Of a stretch of DNA of 64,000 nt, positions 12,335 to 23,734 are shown piece by piece; within the stretch, counting starts at the first letter, position 1; each line of letters starts with the position of its first letter. The translations under genes were made by a program, and so were the position numbers. This stretch comes from Trema orientale (lineage: Eukaryota > Streptophyta > Magnoliopsida > Rosales > Cannabaceae), in the NCBI GenBank assembly GCA_002914845.1, contig JXTC01000085.1, forward strand, positions 908,095 through 972,094, read 5' to 3'. The notes below the pieces were generated by a model that saw only the letters and a program-made list of their open reading frames with translations, searched no databases and was not told the DNA's origin.

Positions 12335-15206
12335 TCACACTAAGAATACCCCAATCCCCCACAAAATCCAATACCAAACAATAACCCATCTTTTATATGA
12401 CTGAGAACTAGAACTAGTATCAGTAACACCAACAAGAAACCTACACTCACCAACAGAAGGATCTAAGAAAGTAACCACACCAAGCCCATCAAAATCGCAG
12501 CTCTGTACATTCTGCATTTGCAGCTGATAGTAACTGTTGAATGCGTATGAAATGTTTCCCTTTGCTCCAATTCCATTACATGATCCTCCATAGTTGAGTG
12601 TTGTGCAATCTGCCATGCTACAGGCCAGTTTCATGTGGTTCGCCACATCTGACAAGTCCCTAAATGGATTTGCCACACACCACCTAGATGGGAGATATTC
12701 AACATTTCTTGCATTCTTCAATAATCTATTTCCCAAACCAAGGTTCAAGGCATATTTAGCCTGACCATCAAAGGAAAAGATTCCCCAGTGTCTTTCAAAG
12801 TTTCCCGGAAGTGTGCTCTTTGCACCTTCATCAAGCAGACTGAAAAGATAAATATCCATGGGAGGGACACCTGGCCTTAAAGGGGTTCCTTTGTTACTTA
12901 AAACATGAGTAATGAGGCCTTGGTTGAATGCCCTTGCGGCGGTGAGATTTGCACCAAGTGCTCCATCTGTTGGCCAACCTACCTCCCCAACGACAATAGG
13001 CATCTGCCCATATCCAAGTTTACTGAGAGCTGCGACCAGAGTGTCAAAATTTCCATCAAATGCATTAGTGTAAACATTGGCCCCATCTGTAACAGGATGG
13101 GTAGTTCCACCAAAGAATGCATAGTCTTGAGGGAAATCTGAGTTCCCATACAGGCTTAGAAATGGGTAAATATTGACTACAAACGGAGATCCATTTGAGT
13201 TGAGAAACTGGACAATTTGCGTCATAATTTGAGTCAGTTCAGGTCTAAATGCCCCTTGAGAAGGAAGGGATGCTTCATAGGCATCAGCATTGCAAGGGAC
13301 CACTAACTTTATGTAGCCAGCAAGATTCAGCTTGGCCAGGGATTGTTGTATATTTACCAGCGCAGGCACGACATAGGACTGAAATTGGCCCGAGTAACTT
13401 GTAAGGAAGGGCTCGTTTCCAACGGCGATATACCTGTCATCAGCAGGTAAATGTTATAATTGCAGAACTCCTGATAAATGACAAAAGAACTGGCGTATCT
13501 TTCCTCAAAAAAGCACAACAATTGCTTAGAACATATCGTTTCAAGTTTCATAAAAAAACAGTGTTCTTGTCAGGGAGTGAGAAACCCTCCTTCCAAAAAT
13601 TGATTACTACATTTCAGTTTTAGGATTCAGTATCCCAGATGCTAGATTCAAAATTTAATAAGCCAATTACGAAAATCTTAAGTTCATCTGTATCATTTTC
13701 TGATACAACACCTCTTATGCGCCTCTCTTTGACATATCTCAATACATAAAAGTAAATCGATCACCAACTAACCATGATCAAGCTTTTTTATATGGAAAGA
13801 CTAGAAGTAGATTTAGTTTTGAATGATCTGACCACGCTATAACCTTAACACATCTAGGACAACATCTATATGTATGGTCACTCCTCCAAGAAGAATATTA
13901 CAAGAATTTTCTTTTTTGTTTCCTCTTTTTTCCTGCAAGATTGGACTAACTTCATGATGGCTGCTGACAAAAAATAACACAGTTCTCACTATAGAACATG
14001 TTAAAGAGAAAACTCAACGCTCCATCTACAATAATGATGTCCTGCTCTTCCAAGGATGGGAAGCATGCAAGAAGCTGACTATGAAAGTTGGCAAAGTCAG
14101 TCTGGCATAGCAACCAACGGGTTGAAGGGCGAGCAGGCTAGTAGAGCTTAATAGATCATAATAATAGTTGTTGGGGAAGTATGGCAGAGCTCAGCTGCAT
14201 AGAATTTCAACATCAAGCAAGCCCAAACAAGACTTGTTGAACAGAAGCAAGCAATTTCTGTAAACGGAAGCATACCAAGAAAACTTGGTTTAGACTTGAC
14301 GCTAATAAAGTTAACCCTTGATGCTGATAAAGTTAATCCTAACTGATTGTTATCAAAGATCAATTTGAGGAATATGTTTATAGTCACTTTTTTATCCTTG
14401 TTAATTCCCTCAAGGTGCAACTTATTTTAAAGTTTATATTTACCCTGAACAATTATCTGGTGACTAGAAAGTTTCTACCTATAAGGCTATGATTAATTAA
14501 CTCAAGTTAATTCCCAAGTATATATAGCTAGTTTATGGGAAGAGTATCCTGTTTTTGAGCAAACCCCTCGGTGTCCTAGCCCATATGTTAGGTAGCAGAG
14601 ATCCAAATCAAACATTCCCTTAAAAAGACAAGATCTTCAGCATCACTCCCGGCAGATGTATATAGCAGTTCATAATCATAGCATAAGTGATGACAATATG
14701 CAAAACAATCAATAGTCCATATTCTTGAAAAGATACAAATTATAACCACCTAAAGCCAAATATAGAAAGAAAGAAGAAAAAAAAAAAATGGACCATTTCT
14801 AAAGATAATAACAGAGAAAAAGAGTACAAAGAAAAGGAGAAGAAGCAGACCTGATATTAGCACCTCCTTTACCAACATAAGCGGAGACATTCTGACGAAC
14901 CCATAAATCAGACGCAGTGGTCGATGAGCTTAAGGCAGCCAACATCTCATTTGGAATCCCAACCATGACCTCAATACCACTGCCCATCAGAGCCCTTAGA
15001 ACACCCGGGTCCGTATCAAAAATCTTCACTTTGGCTATCTTATTCTCTTTCAGGAGATCCACCACAGTCGATGGGTTGAGCCTGTGAAGAGAAATGGTAC
15101 CCCAGTTCACTCCTATGGCTGATTCCGCCACTGGAGGCGAGCTCCAAAGCTCAAACACAGAAAGCAAGGCTAATATAGCTGCAGCTGTCAATCTGGGTTC
15201 CAACAT
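12335..15206 (-). CDS. Glucan endo-1,3-beta-glucosidase, GH17 with X8/CBM43 domain, GPI-type
   Basis: Two exons, 15206-14851 and 13433-12335, join in frame through a 1417-bp GT-AG intron to give 484 residues, the usual family length. Residues 1-29 form a signal peptide, and the mature start AIGVNWGT is the classic GH17 N-terminus. The proton-donor Glu is about E126 in AVGNEP, coded just after the splice. The nucleophile Glu is about E269 in VGEVGWPTDG. Residues of about 370-455 form a cysteine-rich X8 (CBM43) callose-binding domain starting WCVANP. The last 17 residues are hydrophobic, fitting GPI anchoring at the plasma membrane. The family hydrolyses beta-1,3-glucan (callose) in the cell wall and at plasmodesmata. 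It resembles the Arabidopsis glucosidase 5/6 type. No lesion is visible, so the gene looks functional. The ATG chosen is the only one giving the signal peptide. Confidence 0.95.
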
Positions 15207-15536
15207 TTTTCTGTGATGAAGCCCAATATCACCGAAATGGTCGAGTCATTCGACTAGGTGGGTGTGGTTTGGTTTGGCCGGAGGAGATGAGAAGAGAGAG
15301 AAAGGTGGTATTTTTAGAGAGAGAATGAGTAGTAGAGAGCTTGCGAGTGGTGAAGGGGGTTGAGAGACTAACAATGTGAGGCCTTTAAAAGAGTAAAGTT
15401 GAAGAAACCCCCAGAAAATCCAAAGCTAAATATTCATATCACAACAGGGAGTGAGCTGCGTATCCTCCCTCTGGTAAAAAAGGTGTGAATATGTGCCACT
15501 GCTGCACTACCCCAGTGACAAGGACAAAGCCCTTTG

Positions 15537-15549
15537 TTTTTTTTTTTTT

Positions 15550-15579
<30 letters not shown>
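15537..15579. repeat. Poly-T followed directly by poly-G tract
   Basis: Twenty-three T residues (15537-15559) run straight into twenty G residues (15560-15579). It lies about 330 bp upstream of the ATG of the minus-strand GH17 gene, where it reads as C20A23. Exact lengths may be assembly-dependent. Confidence 0.9.
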
Positions 15580-15580
<1 letters not shown>

Positions 15581-18217
15581 GGTGTGTTGTTTAATTATTT
15601 ATTTTGAAGAAAAAAATTACATTTGATCTTGAGTTTAACAGAAATCGAGGAGTAATGTTAAAAAGATAGTAACACTAAATAACTTGTACATAGATGTCCA
15701 TCAGTGGTTTATTGTAATTAATAGAATAAGTTTCACACGAGTTCATCCGATCCATTTAAATGAATACATCCTGTATGATTTTTCTCTCTTTTTTTCTTTT
15801 GGGTTGTTATTTTTCTTTTTATGATGTGTAAAAGTGTAGTGTATTATATGATGTGATATGGCTTCTATCTCTGAAATAAAGCAAAAAGTGATGTGACACA
15901 AGGCCAAATGGTAGTAGAAAATTGTCTTCGGTTTCATATTAGGAAAATGTTGAAAGCACCATTGTATTCCTAAGCATAGTTGACGCGTGGAACTCATATG
16001 TGAATCTTACAGCGAGTATAGTCAGTCGGTTTCACATTTTAACATTAGTATATGATGTTAAACACAGTTACGATTGTAACATTGTTATTGATAGAAGTTA
16101 AGCTAATGCATTAACCCAAGATTGTGAACCGAAAACAATGGAGAAAGATTATTTTAAAAAAAAATGAAGAATAACCTTGGTAATAATTCTAATCTATAAT
16201 GATGTTGAAAACGATAACTCGGCTTATGGGGGCATATTGCTTGTTTAAAGCAAGAAAAATATCTTATATTATTTTTATATGTGATCATAACGTTATCACG
16301 AAGTTGGGACGCACATGTCGGTTAGGACTTTGGACTAACAATTTTAATGTCGTTGTCCATTTCCTTTCAAGTTTCAACCGACTGCCGATTCTCAGGAGGA
16401 CACATGCCAGTCACTTATGGTCACTACGACGTCGTTTTCTTAATTTTAGCTGCAAAGTTTTACTTCAAACTCTCTTGTTGTACTTTTGGCCAAGCTGTAC
16501 TGTGTTATAAGACCAGTAGTACTTCGTTTTATATGGCATCCAACCGACGGTCCAAGGAAAAGAAGAAAATGATTTAGTAGATGTACGTGTTAGTGTTACA
16601 TTAAAAGAGAATGATCAAGCAAAATTTAATGAACCTCTAGCCAATATATATAAAAGATAAGAACGACCCAATTCATGTGGAGAGGAAGAGAAGCAGATAA
16701 AGGTGTCTTGTATTGGAATGAAGAAAAAACAACCGAGTAATTATTTTAGCTTAGGAAGGGTCCAAAACATGATTATTATCTAGAATAATAACACATCGAA
16801 AAGAATTAATAAATCTTTCGGCTTGGTTGAGTTCTTACACACCACACCGCATACCTAGCTTTAATATTTTAATCAGATCATTAATGAATAATCGTCCGAG
16901 GACACAAAAGCTTGACAGCTCTGGCTCTCTGAGTATATTTATTTGCTAACAAATTTCAAGGGAGGGAGAAGATCACTATTTAGCATTGCTCTTCATGTGA
17001 AGGTTGCCCAAATTCTGATCCGTTAGGCATTTTTTATTGTCCTAGTCATGTCCTTTTAAGCATGTGCCCATATGAAAGACAAGAAATGTGTACCCCAAAT
17101 GGCGGTGATCCCAAGTTCAATTAGATGTGGTCGCTCACAAAAATGGAGGTAAATTCTTCCAAACTCATAGGGCAGATGTTGTTTTTGTTCGTAAGTTGAT
17201 ATAAGGTTCACCTTTTGTTTTCTCTTTTTCTTGGTTTTTAGCTTTTGGAGAATGGAGAGACTTTGTGAAAGTAGACAGAATCTTAGTTTTTGAAAGCCAC
17301 GTAGTGAAAGAGATTTGAGATTCTCTAGTCATTTTTGATAAAGGGGCAATGCAAATTGCAGCGCAAATTGGTTGTCTTTCTTTATAAAAAGCTTACTAGT
17401 GACATTGCAAGATTATCGGCAATTCCTCTTGTAGCCAAGGTCATTGGTGATTCCACAATTATAGAAGCTTTCTTTTCCTCCTCTTTTTTCCGTTTTGCTT
17501 TATCTCTCTATCCACGTTCAAATCGAATAAAAGAAAACGAACCCTTTTACATGGAATACCGATAACAGCACATACTAGTTTCTACTATAGTCCAATCTTA
17601 CAAGGTTAGTGCACAAAGACACTATAATAAAAATATCTTTATTAGTGTCTTGTACACCATAGATGCCCTTTAATACTCTCTATACAAAGACAATCACATA
17701 CTTGTAACTGTTCGGCTTATTCTTTCTACCATGACATTGCGGTATGGGAAAGATTAATTGAAAGTAAAAGATATGGATGGGTCCATAATCCAACCATTAC
17801 AGTTGATATTCTTTTGTGTCAAAAAAGTAGGCTTGAAAATCAGCCATCAGGTATATAAAGAAGAATTGGATTTTACTCATTCTTGGGCAATGTATCAATC
17901 ATCACTGTCAACTTCCTTTTTCAAACCCCTTTGAAATAAAAATCACTAAAATAGTAATCGCATCAGTTTGCACATCCATAAATACGCTGATCTAACAACC
18001 ACCCACCCCACCCCACCCCACCCCACCCTTAAAGTTCTGCGATAAGATGAGATGGAAAAGAAATATAATAAGCTAACACCGACCAAAACATGGCTCGTAA
18101 GCTCTCGTGTAACTTTGAGAGAGAACTATATCGATATACTATATGTTGAGGTTACTTTTTTATTTGAGATTAATTACTCGTTTCTTTATGTTAATACAGT
18201 TGTGTGATACATATCAT
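15580..18217. other. Intergenic region between the GH17 and PFK2 genes
   Basis: About 2.6 kb without a recognisable gene. It contains short open frames of no known family and a CCCCA-type pentamer repeat at about 18003-18027. Part nearest 15.2 kb is the promoter of the minus-strand glucanase, and part nearest 18.2 kb is downstream of PFK2. Confidence 0.5.
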
Positions 18218-18345
18218 TAATAACATGAAAATACTCTCCAAACTGATACTTGTTGTAGAGCTCAAAGAGACCAAAACCCAGTAATAACATGAAAATACTC
18301 TCCAAGCTGATTCTTGTTGTATAGCTCAAAAAGACCAAAACCATA
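18218..18345. repeat. 64-bp tandem duplication in the PFK2 3' region
   Basis: Two head-to-tail copies, 18218-18281 and 18282-18345, start TAATAACATGAAAATACTCT and differ at only a few positions. They lie 44 bp or more past the PFK2 stop codon, so they probably fall in its 3'UTR. Confidence 0.85.
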
Positions 18346-18388
18346 TAAAAAGCTCGTCTTGTGAACGCCACTTGATTTACTCCAATGT

Positions 18389-21300
18389 TCACCTCCTCAC
18401 AAAATCAGGCTGGTTGGTTACAGATCTGATCCAAGCCCATTTGTGGTCCTTGGTATTGACTTCATTCTTAGCCTGAGCCACCTCTTCCAATTGGATATAG
18501 GCGTAGTTGCCATTGATGGGACCAGATACAAATCCAGTATAGCCTGCCATAACTCCATGAACGGCTGAATGTGCTAGCAATGTGCAGTACGAGTTATCTG
18601 TCGCATTGGCAGGAACTGCACGTATCATGTATGTTGGATCAATGTACTTCACCGTAAACAACTCTCCCGGATGCTCTCTTGCCCACCAATTCTTCAGCTC
18701 CGATTTCAACCACCCGCCTACGTCGAGGAAGACTGGGTTGCCGGATTCATCCCTTTCCTCCTTCTGTGCATCAGTTCTTGGTATCATTCCCTGCCCCGCT
18801 CCTTCAGCCACGACTAGTACCGCATGTCCATTCTCTTTGAGTCTCTGCTCAAGGAACTCAAAGAGACCTCCTTTGCCTTCCAAGTAGAATTCCATTTCGG
18901 GGATCAAGCAGCAGTCAACGTCCCGGCTGCTCAGCGTTGCATGAAGAGCAATGTGCCCGGTGCTTCGGCCCATTAGCTTAACCAGGCCTATTCCATTGAC
19001 TGCACTCTCTGCTTCCACATGAGCTGCACTGATCGCTTGCTGGGCCATTTCTACTGCTGTCTGGAATCCAAAAGATCGGTCAATAATGCCCACATCATTG
19101 TCCACGGTTTTGGGGATTCCCGTGACTGCAATATTCAGTTTACGGCGACGAATCTCGTTGAATATCTTTACTGCCCCACGCATTGTGCCATCTCCGCCTA
19201 TGATATACACCTGTTTATATGAGTATGAAGATCACCCAGAACGCTACATTAAGTTTATCCCAGTTTAAAAAAAAAATATACATATAAATTCATGTTGATT
19301 GCACAGGTATGAGCTTACAATAGTAACTGGAGCATCAATTAATCCTTAAGGGAGATATCAGTAATGTGTTAAATCTCATTTTCGAGAGGAAGACGCTTCA
19401 TAACAGAGTGAAGCAACAAGCTAACCTATCTTGAACCTTTTTTTGTTACACTTGCACCCCAATTTGATTCATCTTGAAAGTGTTGCAAGAGCCTTAGACC
19501 AAAAGTAACTACTTTTACCTCTTAACTGGTGAGAATCGCTCTATCCATTCTCACATTATTATTATTCTTTTCTTTTTATTTTTGCAATATGGTGCAAGAC
19601 ATAAGTTGTCTCCCAAAATTGACACACGCATTTTTGGCCAGTAAGATTTATGATGTATTTAAAATGACTGAATGCATGATCATAAGTGGCGGAACTGAAC
19701 TAAAAGCACCAAATTCCACGTTTAAGATTGTTATGTGGAGTCTACACTTGTTAAAAGCATCCCAAGTGATGAACTTGGATACTACGACGCAAAAACTATA
19801 GTGTTTTAAGGATCGTTAAGGTAAGAGCTCATATATTCAGCTATTGAGTTACAAACTCTAGATCACGCATCGTCTGAATGATCCCTTGTTTTCGGTCTCC
19901 ATGTTCAGAAGACATTTTGCGAATAATAAGAGTCATTTTTTCCCATTTCCTCACCTAATTCTATGGACAGCCATAGTCAGATAGCACTACTAATCATAAA
20001 CAGGACACCTTGTAACTACACTAGCCTCCAAACAAGTAGTGCTATTTTTTACTTAAACATTACATTATAATCTATAATGTTTGACTTTCTTTATTATAAA
20101 AAAAAAGGGGGGGAGGGGGTGGTGTTAATAATAATAGGCCTTCATTTGCTGGAAATAAATGGAGAAAGGATAAATTCAGCAGAAAGAGAAAGTAAACGTA
20201 GACATAAAAAAAGTGAGAAAAAGCAAAACTTGACACAATATCCATTTATGCTCGATGCCAATTAAAGCAAACTCAAGATATCATAGTTTTTACGCATTCA
20301 AGATAAAAAGTTTTTTTTTAAAAAATTAACAATTCAATGCTTTAGAGAATTCCCGAGAAAAATTGTTCCAGAAAGAGAACACTACCAAAAAGGATAAATA
20401 TAAACCATTACTATAGCATCAATACCTTTTTTTCACTTTAACCTTGGCTTTATGCTATTTTTATTCAGTGTCAAAAACATGTTATGTGTTGTTTCTAGTT
20501 AAAAGGCTTTAAATATTCAAACAACTTTCAATGAAACGAGGGTCCACCATGATCTATGAGAATAGAATCCGATTTTAATTCATCCTCTATACTATCAACA
20601 GATCCAGTGGTCTTTCAAAATTCACGATCTAACACTTAGGCCGCACATTTACTTCGTTGGTAGTTAGTTTTCCTTTGTTTTTTTTTTTTTTTTAATGTGT
20701 TTACTTAACATTGCTCGTTTAGGCTGTATTTGGTAAAGAGAGAAGAAAATGGGAATGAAGGAAAAATAAGAGAAAAATAAAACGTGTAAGATGAAAAAAA
20801 GAAAGTATTTTCTTTTATAATTATTTAGTATGTAAGGAAGATAGAAAATTGATTTATTTTAAATGACTATTTTACTCTTAATATAATGATTTTCAAAATT
20901 GATACGTAAAGTAACTTAGTAACTTAAATTTATTCATTAACCAATTTCTCTTTCTTTCTTATTTTCTCTCTAATTTGGAATGAAAAATTTTTGTGGGATT
21001 CACTTACCATTTTTTCATCCATTTTCTCCCCCATTTCCTTTCCCCTCTGTCTTCCTTTCTACCACACAACTTATTTTTTTTACATTCTCTCTACTTTTTT
21101 CTCCCACCTTTTTTTTCCTCTCACTTTTCTCTCCTACCAAATATAGTCTTAAAGTAAAGATATAAGACATTAGTGCTCAACAATATATTTGTAGGGGGGC
21201 TTCTATTATAAGGGGGCTAATTTCCCTCCTACAGGTAAGAGGAGTATATTAACCCTCCGATTAACATCGTACGGTAAAGAAGATTAATAATGCATAGTTA

Positions 21301-23508
21301 GAATTGTGGTTTTAACCACCTTGTATTAAATTTTTATAATGACTCTGTTTAATTCAATCGTTAAATAACAAATCCACGTGACAACAATAAATATCCAAAT
21401 CTGGAAAAAAAAAAAACTAATTGTGTGTTCTACTAATGAAAAATAAATCCTAATTATCGTCCTTATCGTCCTATTCTTGATCAAACTCATGTTATTCAGT
21501 TGGAACTTCGAGCATTAAAGGCCGAGAACGATAAACGGGATGCAGAAAGGAGAGAGTTCCAAAAGCAGGTGTTAGAATTATTGAATGTTGGACAAAAAAC
21601 ATCAAATGCCGAAGTAGAGTTTTCTGGAATGTTTAAATCTGAAAATGGGGAGAAAAAAGAGAATGTGATTGTTACTAATTCGGAAAACTGTACAAGGAAA
21701 GACCCAGATGATCTTATTGAAAAAGGAGAGAACTTTCAAAGATCACATGGCTTTGGAGATACAGAGTATAACTCAAAGAATAAGCGAAATGGTGATACAG
21801 GGCTCTTCTATTGTTTTTTCTTTTTTTTTTTTTTTAAATGAATTCATGAGTGGTTAATTGAACTTTTGAAATTAAATCAACTACCAACAAAAGTGCTGAA
21901 TAAAAATAGAACTACCAACCCCAAAAGTTTTATATAGTCAAAAGTTTTATATCCTTCTTTTTGCAGTCTATGAATAGAGTCAAAAGTTTTATATCCTACA
22001 AACAACTCTACAATAACCCTATAATATAATCAATCAGTTACTTTAAATCCAGTAAAATACCCCTCTTATCCGTAGGGGCAAAATAAGCCCTCCTACAATA
22101 GAATTGGCCTATCCATATTTGTAACCTAGTTTATTGATTATAGCCATATTTGGTGCGTCATTTTGTACTATATTGTGATGTATTCTATTGGGTTGTATTG
22201 TATTATATTATTTTATTACAGTACTATATTTGGTTTTGTATTTATATTAAGATGTTGTATTAAAAAGTTAATTTTTAAAAATATTATTTTTAAAAATTTT
22301 ACTTAGAAAAATACCATTTTCAAAAAATGTTTAGGAAAATATACTTATAAAATTACCACCTTTTATAAATTTATTTACGAAAAAACCACCTTTTAGATGT
22401 AAATTTAGAAAAATACCACTTTGAAAAATACCACTTTTGAAAGGAATAAAATGATGTGTGAGAAAAAATGGCGAAAAGAGAAATTAAGAACAGAAAAAAT
22501 AAGTTGAGCGGATATTACACAATACTACGTTAAATTTAAAATTATGTAATACAATACAACACAAATATTTTATTCAGTATTAGATACTCTTTGTATTGTA
22601 ATATTAAATAAAACAAATACGAAAGCACAATTAAATACACAGTATAATGTTAATTAATACAATTCAGGCGTACCAAATAATCGCATGTATTATACCACGT
22701 GGTGTGTTCGGTCACTGCCCATAGCATTGGGTCAGGAGTGTGCGTGAATGGTTTGGTGTCTTTTAGAATTTAGAAATAGTAAAATACAGTTTTTTCAATC
22801 ATTCTCCGATTCTTTTCATACGACATGAACAAAAAACAGATTAAAATTATCACGTACGAAATGAACCGAATTCATAAATTTTTTTTTTTAAAAAAAAAAA
22901 AAAGAAAGGAAAAAAACCTGGTTAAAGCCGCGATTCTGGATAGCATTAACGATCTTGTCCAGATCAAAGCCGCCCCTCGAGGTCTCGAGCGCCGTACCGC
23001 CCCTCTTGTGCCAGTTATGCACGACCTTGGGACTGAGCTCCACCGGCTCCGTCGAGTAAAACCCGCGGTACCCGGCCGTGACGCCGAAGATCTGACGGAC
23101 GCCGTAGAGCTCCCAGAGGCCATCGACGAGCTCCCTGATGACGGTGTTGAGGCCCGGACAGAGCCCCCCGCAGGTGACGACGGCGGCCCTGACGGCGGGG
23201 GGGTCGAAGAAGACGCGGCGGCGGGGGCCGGCGCGGTGGTAGACCAGGTGAGGGGAATGGGCCGGGAAGGTCCCGGAGAGGTCGTAGACGATCTGGCGGA
23301 GGATGACGTCACCCGGGCTGACGTAGAATCCCTCCGAGGGGTGGAAGAAGGGGTTCTTGTCGAGCGGGTTGGGCTGGGATCGGTGGTCGGGGGCGGTGTC
23401 GGTCAGGTGGGGCAGGGGCTGGAGCTCGACGGAGGCGAACGAGAAGGGGGCTGGGTTTTGATCGGCGGCGAGGTTGGTGGGCTCCGCTGGCTGCGTCACG
23501 TCCGCCAT
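18389..23508 (-). CDS. PFK2: ATP-dependent 6-phosphofructokinase, PFK2 type
   Basis: Two coding exons, 23508-22918 (197 codons exactly) and 19210-18389, join in phase 0 to give 470 residues. The product phosphorylates fructose-6-phosphate to fructose-1,6-bisphosphate in glycolysis. The N-terminal block [19 protein letters not shown] matches the cytosolic PFK2 clade, and no chloroplast transit peptide is evident. Key motifs are the nucleotide-binding GGLCPGLN at 114-121, GGDGT at 202-206, catalytic PKTVDNDV with Asp about 234, and MGRSTGHIA about 277-285. In GGDGT the Gly after Asp marks ATP use, where PPi enzymes have Asp. The intron of 3707 bp is long and holds several small transposons; the donor directly abuts an A-rich/T-rich tract. 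Exon 1 is markedly GC-rich (about 22920-23500) compared with exon 2 and the surroundings. The ends read through without lesion. Confidence 0.96.
20722..21148. mobile_element. Tourist-like (PIF/Harbinger) MITE in the PFK2 intron
   Basis: A 427-bp element with terminal inverted repeats GGCTGTATTTGGTA and, inverted, GACTATATTTGGTA (12 of 14). It is flanked by the trinucleotide TTA at 20719-20721 and 21149-21151, the target duplication of PIF/Harbinger elements. The interior is pyrimidine-rich on one side and purine-rich on the other, so it can fold back. A relative lies at 24451-24855. Confidence 0.75.
21189..22098. mobile_element. 910-bp TIR-bounded element with a short open frame, in the PFK2 intron
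   Basis: Ends TTGTAGGGGGGCTT and, inverted, TTGTAGGAGGGCTT match at 13 of 14 bases. Subterminal sequence is also partly inverted (AAGGGGGCTAATTT against AAATACCCC). A plus-strand open frame at 21500-21841 encodes a charged segment beginning [18 protein letters not shown]. It is probably a captured or degenerate coiled-coil fragment, and I do not recognise the family. No target duplication could be fixed. Confidence 0.55.
22140..22685. mobile_element. Possible degenerate MITE in the PFK2 intron
   Basis: Begins near GCCATATTTGGTGCG and ends near CGTACCAAATAATCGC, which are rough inverted partners. The interior has TGTATTGTATTATATT runs at the left and ACAATACAACACAA at the right, complementary in style. 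No clean target duplication, so the boundaries are approximate. Confidence 0.4.
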
Positions 23509-23653
23509 TGTTTTTTGTCGTTTTTTTTTTTTTTTTTTATTTTCTTTTGTTCTTTTTTGAGTGAGGACGAAATATAGATGATGAGTGTTGGATTTTGGAG
23601 TGTGGAGATAGAACTGGAGGAGGGAGAGAAGACGGGACGAATCAGTCGAGATT

Positions 23654-23729
23654 ACGTGGCGCGCGCTCTTTTCAGGCGCTAACACGTGGCGGTTTCGTTG
23701 GCTGCTTCTCGAATAGAGTTGCTACGTGG
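23654..23729 (-). promoter_or_regulatory. G-box/ABRE-type ACGTGG cluster upstream of PFK2
   Basis: Three ACGT-core motifs lie within 76 bp, about 145-220 bp upstream of the PFK2 start codon: TACGTGGC at 23653-23660, CACGTGGC at 23683-23690 and TACGTGG at 23723-23729. ACGTGGC is the binding core for bZIP (ABF/GBF) and some bHLH factors, so ABA, light or stress control is plausible. This is inferred from the motifs only. Confidence 0.6.
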
Positions 23730-23734
23730 AAACC

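Noticed and set aside
14148..14420. 90-residue frame in the GH17 intron
   Set aside because: Lies in an intron with proven GT-AG borders and has no recognisable domain.
16199..16577. Overlapping open frames of about 76-103 codons
   Set aside because: Low-complexity content, no recognisable domain and no splice or promoter context; likely chance.
20380..20400. CACTACCAAAAAGG, resembling a CACTA transposon end
   Set aside because: Only one terminus is visible, with no inverted partner or 3-bp target duplication found nearby.
22872..23312. Long frames on both strands over PFK2 exon 1 (Ala/Ser/Pro-rich and Glu/Asp/Gly-rich)
   Set aside because: They are shadows of the GC-rich PFK2 coding exon in other frames.
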